The notes under the pieces are model-generated. The model was not told where the DNA came from. It saw only the letters and a list, made by a program, of their open reading frames with translations, and searched no databases. Source: Pseudomonas sp. NFIX28 (lineage in GTDB: Bacteria > Pseudomonadota > Gammaproteobacteria > Pseudomonadales > Pseudomonadaceae). Taken from it: DNA of 48,611 bases. Of this stretch, positions 42,637-48,611 are shown piece after piece. The first letter of the stretch is position 1. Every line of letters begins with the position of its first letter. The position numbers and the translations under genes were made by a program. Location: contig NZ_FNPW01000018.1 in NCBI RefSeq assembly GCF_900107395.1, positions 34,141 through 82,751 of the forward strand, written 5' to 3'.

Positions 42637-43092
42637 TTGCCCGACTCTCTCGAATCGCTCCAGATGAATATCAGCAGTGGCATGGTGGTCGCCGCCCGGC
42701 ATTGGCGGCGGATCTGCCAGAGCACGCTGGTCAACTATGGAATCTCCGAAGCCTGCGCCGTGCCCCTGTTGATGATCGGGCGCCTGGGCGAGGGTGTGCG
42801 CCAGGTGACGGTGGCGCAGGCGGCGGGCATGGAAAGTCCGTCCCTGGTGCGGCTGCTGGACCAGTTGTGCAGCGCCGGCTACGCCTGCCGCAGCGAAGAC
42901 CCTCACGACCGCCGGGCCAAATGCCTGAGCCTGACCGACACCGGCCGCGAGCTGGTGCGGTCGGTGGAAGCCGAGCTGGTGCGCCTGCGCCGCGAGGTGC
43001 TGGACGGCATCACCCCGCAGGACCTGGCGGCGGCGCTGAAGGTGATTCGTGCCTTCGAGGCGGCCGCCCAGCCGCCGGCGGTGGCTTCTTGA
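42637..43092 (+). CDS. MarR-family transcriptional regulator
   Basis: A 151-residue MarR repressor. The winged helix-turn-helix is at about 55-110 (VTVAQAAGMESPSLVRLLDQ), with the wing SEDPHDRRAKCLSLTDTGRE. MarR proteins normally bind phenolic or other aromatic ligands that release them from DNA. The start is uncertain: TTG at 42637 gives MPDSLESLQ, and ATG at 42664 gives MNISSGMVV. Neither has a good ribosome site. It is the first gene of a five-gene efflux operon, overlaps the FUSC gene, and has a candidate operator just upstream. Confidence 0.88.
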   Translation: MPDSLESLQMNISSGMVVAARHWRRICQSTLVNYGISEACAVPLLMIGRLGEGVRQVTVAQAAGMESPSLVRLLDQLCSAGYACRSEDPHDRRAKCLSLTDTGRELVRSVEAELVRLRREVLDGITPQDLAAALKVIRAFEAAAQPPAVAS

Positions 43093-45173
43093 GCGGATTC
43101 TTTACCGGCGTGCCGCCGGCGCGCGACTGGTTCTACGGCGTGCGCACCTTTGCCGCGTCGATGATCGCCCTGTACATCGCCATGCTCATGCAAATGCCGC
43201 GTCCTTACTGGGCGATGGCCACGGTGTATATCGTCTCCAGCCCGTTTGTCGGGCCCACCAGTTCCAAGGCGCTGTACCGCGCGGTGGGGACCTTTCTTGG
43301 CGCCACGGCGGCGGTGCTGTTCGTGCCGATGTTCGTGCAGAGCCCTTATTTGCTGGTGCTGGTCATTGCCCTGTGGACCGGCATCCTGCTGTTCCTGTCG
43401 CTGCACCTGCGCACGGCCAACAGCTATGCGCTGATGCTGGCCGGCTACACCTTGCCGCTGATTGCCCTGCCGGTGGTGGATAACCCGCTGGCGGTGTGGG
43501 ACGTGGCGGAGGCGCGCACCGAGGAAATCTTCCTCGGCATCGTCTGCGCCGCGGTGATCGGCAGTATGTTCTGGCCACGGCGGCTGGCGCCGGTGTTCGT
43601 CGATTCGGCGGGCAAATGGTTCGCCGATGCCGCCACCTACAGCCAGCGCTTTCTCAGCCGTAACGTGCAGCCCGAAGAAGTCAGCGCCCTGCGTGCGTCC
43701 ATGGTCGCCACCTTCAACAGCCTGGAGCTGATGATCGGCCAACTGCCCCACGAGGGCGCGCGCCCGCAGACCGTGCGCAATACCAAGGAGCTGCGCGGGC
43801 GGATGATCCACCTGCTGCCGGTGGTGGACGCCCTCGACGACGCGCTGTACGCCCTGGAGCGGCGTACCCCGGAGCTGGTTGAGCAGTTCGCGCCACTGCT
43901 GGCCCAGGCCGGGCAATGGCTGGAAAGCACCGCCCAGGGCGCGTCGGTCGAGCGCTGGCAGGCCCTGCGCGGCCAGCTCGAAGCACTGCAACCCGACGCA
44001 GAAGCCCTCGACGACCGGCGCCAACTGCTGTTTTCCAACGCCCTGTACCGCCTGGGCGAGTGGATCGACTTGTGGCAGGACTGCCGCAGCCTGCAACACG
44101 CCATTCAGTGCGAAAGCCAGGCGATCTGGCGCGCGGTCTATCGCCACTGGCGCCTGGGCCGGCTGACGCCGTTCCTCGACCGCGGGCTGATGCTGTATTC
44201 GGCGGCCTCCACCGTCCTGGCGATCATCGTCGCCTCGGTGCTGTGGATCCTCCTGGGCTGGACCGACGGCGGCAGCGCGGTGATTCTCGCGGCGGTGGCC
44301 TGCAGCTTCTTCGCCTCGATGGACGACCCGGCGCCGCAGATCTACCGGTTCTTCTTCTGGACTGCGATGTCGGTGCTGTTCGCCAGCCTCTACCTGTTCC
44401 TGATCCTGCCCAACCTGCATGACTTCCCGATGCTGGTGCTGGCCTTCGCCGTGCCGTTCATCTGCGTCGGCACCCTGACGGTGCAGCCGCGTTTCTACCT
44501 GGGCATGCTGCTGACCATCGTCAACACCTCGTCCTTTATCAGCATCCAGGGCGCCTACGACGCCGACTTCCTGAGCTTCGCCAACTCCAACCTGGCCGGG
44601 CCCATGGGCCTGCTATTCGCCTTCGTCTGGACCCTGGTCGCCCGGCCGTTCGGCTCGGAGCTGGCGGCCAAGCGCCTGACCCGCTTCAGTTGGCAGGACA
44701 TCGTCGGCATGACCGAGCCGGCCAACCTGGCCGAGCACCGGCACCTGGGCGTGCAGATGCTCGACCGCCTGATGCAGCACCTGCCGCGCCTGGCCATGAC
44801 CGGCCAGGACAGCGGCGCCGCCCTGCGCGAAGTGCGCGTGGGCCTGAACCTGCTCGACCTGCTGGCCTATGCCCCGCGGGCCCAGGGCAACGCGCAGGCG
44901 CTGTTGCGCCAGGTGGTGGCCGAGGTCGGCGCCTACTTCAAGGCCTGCCTCAAGGCCGGCGAACGCCTGCCGGCGCCGAGCGGCCTGCTGATGACCCTGG
45001 ACCGCGCCCGCCGCGCGCTGGATGCCCGAAGCCAGGACGAGCGCGAAACCCGCTTGCACCTGCTGCACGCCCTCAGCGGCCTGCGCCTGGCGCTGCTGCC
45101 CGGCGTCGAGTTCGTCGGTGGCGGCGAGCTTGAAGAACCGCTGCCCCATGGCATCGATGGAGCGCCTTTATGA
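43089..45173 (+). CDS. FUSC-family (AaeB/FusB-like) efflux protein
   Basis: A 694-residue inner membrane exporter of the FUSC/aromatic acid family. It has two membrane halves (about 15-155 and 365-515), each of five to six segments, with cytoplasmic domains after each. The signature region PRPYWAMATVYIVSSPFVGP (about 35-54) is clear. The start is a TTG at 43089 that overlaps the MarR stop (TTGA). The frame is open upstream, but that part lies over the MarR gene. With the DUF1656, HlyD and NodT genes it makes an AaeAB-like or fusaric-acid-resistance-like pump, probably for aromatic carboxylic acids. Confidence 0.87.
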   Translation: MSGFFTGVPPARDWFYGVRTFAASMIALYIAMLMQMPRPYWAMATVYIVSSPFVGPTSSKALYRAVGTFLGATAAVLFVPMFVQSPYLLVLVIALWTGILLFLSLHLRTANSYALMLAGYTLPLIALPVVDNPLAVWDVAEARTEEIFLGIVCAAVIGSMFWPRRLAPVFVDSAGKWFADAATYSQRFLSRNVQPEEVSALRASMVATFNSLELMIGQLPHEGARPQTVRNTKELRGRMIHLLPVVDALDDALYALERRTPELVEQFAPLLAQAGQWLESTAQGASVERWQALRGQLEALQPDAEALDDRRQLLFSNALYRLGEWIDLWQDCRSLQHAIQCESQAIWRAVYRHWRLGRLTPFLDRGLMLYSAASTVLAIIVASVLWILLGWTDGGSAVILAAVACSFFASMDDPAPQIYRFFFWTAMSVLFASLYLFLILPNLHDFPMLVLAFAVPFICVGTLTVQPRFYLGMLLTIVNTSSFISIQGAYDADFLSFANSNLAGPMGLLFAFVWTLVARPFGSELAAKRLTRFSWQDIVGMTEPANLAEHRHLGVQMLDRLMQHLPRLAMTGQDSGAALREVRVGLNLLDLLAYAPRAQGNAQALLRQVVAEVGAYFKACLKAGERLPAPSGLLMTLDRARRALDARSQDERETRLHLLHALSGLRLALLPGVEFVGGGELEEPLPHGIDGAPL

Positions 45174-45379
45174 TCGGTGACCTGGATATCAGCGGGGTGT
45201 TCCTGCCCACGCTGCTGGTGCTGATGGGCCTTACCTACGGCTTGTACCTGGTGGTCCACGGGCTGCTGACGCGCCTGCATTTTTATCGCCTGGTCTGGCA
45301 CCGGGCGTTGTTCAACGTGGGTCTGTACGCTTTGCTGCTCGGCGCCGTGGACTCACTCAGTCGATACCTGATGACATGA
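45170..45379 (+). CDS. DUF1656 small membrane protein (AaeX-like)
   Basis: A 69-residue protein with two transmembrane segments (about 10-30 and 44-62). It shows the family features DLDISGVFLPTLLVLMGLTY and FYRLVWHRALFNVGLYALLL. It overlaps both neighbours by 4 bases. In related operons this AaeX-like protein always sits between the FUSC pump and its adaptor; its exact role is unknown. Confidence 0.9.
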   Translation: MIGDLDISGVFLPTLLVLMGLTYGLYLVVHGLLTRLHFYRLVWHRALFNVGLYALLLGAVDSLSRYLMT

Positions 45380-46272
45380 AAAAACCTTTATTGACCATTG
45401 GCCGTGTGGTCCTGACGTTGCTGGTGGTGACCTTCGCGGTCGTGGTGGTCTGGCGCATGGTGATGTACTACATGTTCGCGCCCTGGACCCGGGACGGGCA
45501 TATCCGCGCCGACATCGTGCAGATCGCCCCGGACGTCTCCGGGCTGATCCAGCAGGTGCAGGTGCGCGACAACCAGCCGGTCAAGCGTGGCCAGGTGCTG
45601 TTCAGCATCGACCAGGACCGTTTCAGCCTGGCCCTGCGCCAGGCCAAGGCGTCCCTGGCCGACCGCCAGGAAACCCTGGCCCAGGCCCAGCGCGAGGCCC
45701 GGCGCAACCTCGGCCTGGGCAACCTGGTACCGCGCGAGCAGTTGGAAGAAAGCCAGTCCCGCGTGGCCCGCGCCCAGTCGGCGCTGGCCGAAGCCCAGGT
45801 GGCGGTGGACAGCGCCCAGCTGAACCTCGACCGCTCGGTGATCCGCAGCCCGGTGGACGGCTACGTCAACGATCGCGCGCCGCGCCCCCAGGAATTCGTC
45901 ACCGCCGGGCGCCCGGTGCTGTCGGTGGTGGACAGCAATTCCTTCCACATCGACGGTTATTTCGAAGAAACCAAACTCGACGGCATTCATATCGGCCAGA
46001 GCGTCGACATCCGGGTGGTCGGCGATCGCGCGCGGCTGCGCGGGCATGTCGAAAGCATCGTCGCCGGCATCGAGGACCGCGACCGCAGCAGCGGCTCCAA
46101 CCTGCTGCCCAACGTCAACCCGGCCTTCAGCTGGGTGCGCCTGGCCCAGCGGATTCCGGTGCGCATTGCCTTCGACGAGGTGCCGGAAGACTTCCGCATG
46201 ATCGCCGGGCGCACCGCCACCGTGTCGATCATCGACGATCAGGCGCCAATCCGGTCGGAGCCGGCGCAATGA
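45376..46272 (+). CDS. HlyD-family (AaeA-like) efflux adaptor
   Basis: A 298-residue periplasmic adaptor. One transmembrane anchor (about 8-34) is followed by the family signature APWTRDGHIRADIVQIAPDV (about 36-55), a short coiled coil (about 85-150), and SPVDGYVNDRAPRPQEFVTA with a beta-barrel. Its length matches AaeA-type adaptors, which are shorter than EmrA. It links the FUSC pump to the outer membrane lipoprotein and is translationally coupled on both sides. Confidence 0.91.
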   Translation: MKKPLLTIGRVVLTLLVVTFAVVVVWRMVMYYMFAPWTRDGHIRADIVQIAPDVSGLIQQVQVRDNQPVKRGQVLFSIDQDRFSLALRQAKASLADRQETLAQAQREARRNLGLGNLVPREQLEESQSRVARAQSALAEAQVAVDSAQLNLDRSVIRSPVDGYVNDRAPRPQEFVTAGRPVLSVVDSNSFHIDGYFEETKLDGIHIGQSVDIRVVGDRARLRGHVESIVAGIEDRDRSSGSNLLPNVNPAFSWVRLAQRIPVRIAFDEVPEDFRMIAGRTATVSIIDDQAPIRSEPAQ

Positions 46273-47717
46273 ACAGCGCCCTGCGTTTGGCCGCGGCCGG
46301 GCTCGGTTTGCTGCTGTCGGCTTGCCAGGCGGTCGGTCCGGACTACCAGCTGCCGGACGACGCGGCGCTGCATCGCGGCGATTTGCAGGGCGACCTGGCC
46401 GGTTCGAGCGACAGCGTGGTCTCGGCACCGGTCCCGGCGGATTGGTGGCGCTTGTACCAGGACCCGCGCCTGGACCAGCTGGTGCAGCAGGCCATGGCCT
46501 CCAACACCGACCTGCGGGTGGCGGCGGCCAACCTGGCGCGGGCCCGTGCCCAGGTCGACGAGGCCCAGGCGGCCGGCGGCTGGAGCGGCGGGGCCAAGGC
46601 CGGGGTCGAGCGCCTGCAGGAGTCCGGCGAAGCCTTCCTGCTGCCGGAGAAAGTGCCGGTGGCCAACGTCGGCAACCTGTCCGTCAGCACCTCTTATCAG
46701 TTCGACCTGTTCGGCACCCTGCAACGCGGCATCGAGGCCGCCCAGGCCAATGCCGACGCGACCCAGGCCGCGGCCGACATCGCGCGCATCACCCTGGTGG
46801 CGGATGTGGTGCGGGCCTACACCCAAGTCTGCGCGGCCAACGAAGAGCGCGAGATCGCCGAGCATTCGCTGAGCCTGCAGGCCCAGAGCACCGAACTCAC
46901 CCAACGCCTGCGCGATGCCGGGCGCGGCGACGAAACCCAGGTCACCCGTTCGCAAACCCAGTTCAAATCCCTGCGGGCTGAACTGCCGCGCTACGAGGCG
47001 GCGCGCCAGTCGGCGCTGTTCCGCCTGTCGATGCTGCTGGCCAGGCCGGTGGCGCAACTGCCCGCCGGCACCGGCAGTTGCGCCGAGTTGCCCCATATTG
47101 CCCAGCTGCTGCCGGTGGGCGACGGCGCGGCGCTGCTCAAGCGCCGCCCGGATGTGCGCCAGGCCGAGCGCCGGCTGGCCGCGGCTACCGCGCAAATCGG
47201 CGTGGCCACGGGGGCCCTGTACCCGGACATCAGCATCGGCGCGACGATTGGCACCGTGGGCATCGTCGACAACCTCGGCAAACCCTCCACCAACCGCTGG
47301 GGCTTCGGCCCGCTGATCAGCTGGACGGTGCCGGCCAACGGCGCCCGCCAACGCATCCATCAGGCCGAAGCCGCCAGCCAGGGCGCCCTGGCGCATTTCG
47401 ACGGGGTGGTGCTCAACGCCATCCGCGAAACCCAGACCGGCCTGGCCCAATACAGCGCCCAGCTGCAACGCCGCGATGCCCTGGCCGATGCCGAGCAGTC
47501 GGCGCGACAGGCCGCCGAGCAGACGCACCGCTTCTTCCAGGCCGGCCGCGAGTCATTCCTCGCCGACCTGCAGGCAACCCGCACCTATACCGACGTACGG
47601 GCGCAACTGGCGGCGGCCAACAGCCAGGTGGCGATGAGCCAGATCGACCTGTTCCTGGCCCTCGGCGGCGGCTGGGAAAGCGGACGAACGCAAGCCTTGA
47701 ACCCCGGCAAACCCTGA
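46269..47717 (+). CDS. NodT-family outer membrane efflux lipoprotein (second copy)
   Basis: A 482-residue outer membrane channel with lipobox LLSAC, Cys at residue 19. Two OEP repeats and the motifs VGPDYQLPDD, KRRPDVRQAERRLAAATAQI and LALGGGWES are present. It has the same length as the channel at 14991-16439 but is clearly diverged, so each pump has its own exit. It overlaps the adaptor gene by 4 bases and ends the MarR-FUSC-DUF1656-HlyD-NodT operon. Confidence 0.92.
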   Translation: MNSALRLAAAGLGLLLSACQAVGPDYQLPDDAALHRGDLQGDLAGSSDSVVSAPVPADWWRLYQDPRLDQLVQQAMASNTDLRVAAANLARARAQVDEAQAAGGWSGGAKAGVERLQESGEAFLLPEKVPVANVGNLSVSTSYQFDLFGTLQRGIEAAQANADATQAAADIARITLVADVVRAYTQVCAANEEREIAEHSLSLQAQSTELTQRLRDAGRGDETQVTRSQTQFKSLRAELPRYEAARQSALFRLSMLLARPVAQLPAGTGSCAELPHIAQLLPVGDGAALLKRRPDVRQAERRLAAATAQIGVATGALYPDISIGATIGTVGIVDNLGKPSTNRWGFGPLISWTVPANGARQRIHQAEAASQGALAHFDGVVLNAIRETQTGLAQYSAQLQRRDALADAEQSARQAAEQTHRFFQAGRESFLADLQATRTYTDVRAQLAAANSQVAMSQIDLFLALGGGWESGRTQALNPGKP

Positions 47718-47809
47718 GGCCGTTGCTATGCTTTGAACAGTTGGGTGAGCACCTTGCGTCCAGTGCTCGGCCAGCGGTCAGGCACGTGATGGTCATGGGG
47801 ATTCCAATA

Positions 47810-48454
47810 ATGAAAAACCCTTATGCTCTCGGCTTCTGGTGCGCCATCGTTGCACTGGTGCTGCTTTCTGCGACTTATTTCTACGGCATCATGCTGGCGC
47901 ATCAGATCGACAAGGCCATGATCTTTCTCGACAGCGCCAGCGCGCTGATTGCGGTGAGCGCCATCGTCTTCGTGGCCTGGACGTCGTTCCAGACCCAGAA
48001 AATCAAGAAAAGGCAGCTGGAGCAGGGCAAGACCCTGGTGGCGATCTGGGACACCAAAGTGGCCCTGCGCCGGGTCGAAACGGTGTTTGACCGTTATTTC
48101 TGGGGCAGTTACTGGCAGCCGGGGCGGACTTTCCAGGAAGTCATGGGCGAGTTGACCGGCACCCCGCTGGAAAAAAGCCTCGAAGCCCTGAAAAAACAGT
48201 GTGTATTACTGGATAAACAAGCCGCCGACGGTCGCCACTGGCTGAACAATGCCCGCGAACTGTCCGATGTCGCCGCCGCCATGGCCCGCGAACGCTATCA
48301 ACTGGATTTCTGCGACCCGCGTTCGGAAACCCCGGGCGGCGCGGTGATCAACCGCGATTTCGAAGTGCTGGTCTACACCTGGACCGCGCGCCTGAAAAGC
48401 TTCGATCACCAGCTCGACGCGCTGGAGGTCGAATACTCCGAACACACCACGTAG
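47810..48454 (+). CDS. Small membrane-anchored protein of unknown function
   Basis: A 214-residue protein I do not recognise. It has two hydrophobic segments (about 6-28 and 40-60), then a basic stretch (QKIKKRQLEQGK), then a soluble helical domain (about 70-214) with FDRYFWGSYWQPGRTFQEVM and two Cys residues (in KKQCVLLDK and LDFCDPRS). I chose the ATG at 47810 with TGGGGA about 8 bases upstream; in-frame starts at 47786, 47789 and 47795 are possible. It stands apart from the efflux operon (92-base gap) and is probably an independent unit. Confidence 0.72.
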   Translation: MKNPYALGFWCAIVALVLLSATYFYGIMLAHQIDKAMIFLDSASALIAVSAIVFVAWTSFQTQKIKKRQLEQGKTLVAIWDTKVALRRVETVFDRYFWGSYWQPGRTFQEVMGELTGTPLEKSLEALKKQCVLLDKQAADGRHWLNNARELSDVAAAMARERYQLDFCDPRSETPGGAVINRDFEVLVYTWTARLKSFDHQLDALEVEYSEHTT

Positions 48455-48458
48455 CCAT

Positions 48459-48595
48459 GTAGCCGCTGCCGAGCCCGCGGGGCTGCGATCGGTTGCGCAG
48501 CAACCGCAAACCCTGAATCCGCGATCTGCTGAAGAAACGCCCCGTCTGGCCCAGCGACGGCTGCGCCGCCGATCGCAGGCTGCGCCAGCGGCTAC
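48459..48595. repeat. Single REP-bounded element
   Basis: It begins GTAGCCGCTGCCGAGCCCGC and ends with the inverted CGCCAGCGGCTAC, like the four units at 10473-11140, and is about the same size (137 bases). The interior (GCAACCGCAAACCCTGAATC) differs from the tandem copies, showing that the ends are conserved while the core drifts. Confidence 0.85.
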
Positions 48596-48611
48596 AGGAT
48601 CGCGGCGTCTA

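Noticed and set aside
42600..43088. An N-terminal extension of the FUSC protein by 163 residues
   Set aside because: It is a shifted reading of the MarR gene, rich in Arg/Pro/Gly and with no membrane segments; the family N-terminus begins at the TTG at 43089.
1..48611. tRNA, rRNA or riboswitch genes
   Set aside because: I looked in the intergenic gaps for tRNA-like cloverleaf ends and rRNA signatures and saw none that I could support.

Overview
The window looks like chromosomal DNA of a Pseudomonas of the fluorescens group. The reasons are a GC-rich coding style, a LapA/LapEBC-type adhesin locus, two families of Pseudomonas-style REP palindromes, and gene families (DUF2789, DUF1656/FUSC efflux, NfeD/slipin) in arrangements familiar from that genus. 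I saw no rRNA, tRNA, CRISPR array, transposase or integrase.

Layout. (1) 1-6380: the N-terminal part of a LapA-like giant adhesin (minus strand, running off the left edge), divergent from its type I secretion operon lapE-lapB-lapC. The AT-rich region between them has two candidate FleQ boxes. (2) 6381-10463: a TauD-type dioxygenase with an aliphatic-sulfonate/sulfate-ester-type ABC importer. (3) 10464-11200: four tandem copies of a REP-bounded element. (4) 11210-16439: a LysR regulator and a tripartite efflux operon (DHA2 pump, HlyD adaptor, NodT-type outer membrane lipoprotein). (5) 16446-19881: an internally deleted NYN-domain gene, a strong terminator, and a two-gene operon of unknown function (DUF3142 and a large exported protein). 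(6) 20127-38745: the most interesting region, described below. (7) 38711-42467: slipin/NfeD pair, YbaK-type deacylase, DUF2789 protein and a ParE-type toxin-antitoxin pair with a clear operator. (8) 42637-47717: a MarR-controlled FUSC/DUF1656/HlyD/NodT efflux operon, then a small membrane protein and one more REP-bounded element at the right edge.

Region 6 reads as one functional unit. It encodes an unusual exporter: a periplasmic HlyD-like protein, a GAF-HlyD membrane fusion, and a PqqD-like/M50 zinc-protease/HlyD fusion, with a TolC-family lipoprotein further along but no ABC ATPase. It also encodes a ~2,530-residue secreted protein with a LEPR-XLL N-terminus, a DUF4347 domain with a caspase-like His/Cys pair, a Gly-rich region and 17 near-identical Ig-like repeats. 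Around these lie candidate modification enzymes: two sulfotransferases, an APS-kinase homologue (a possible source of the sulfate donor PAPS), an Asp/Asn beta-hydroxylase with a C-terminal Nif11-like tail, and a GNAT acetyltransferase. A phage-tail-collar protein and a DUF6916 protein sit in the middle on the other strand. My working hypothesis is an ATPase-less, M50-based secretion system for a sulfated and/or hydroxylated giant surface protein. The gene content is seen directly; the coupling of modification to secretion is inference.
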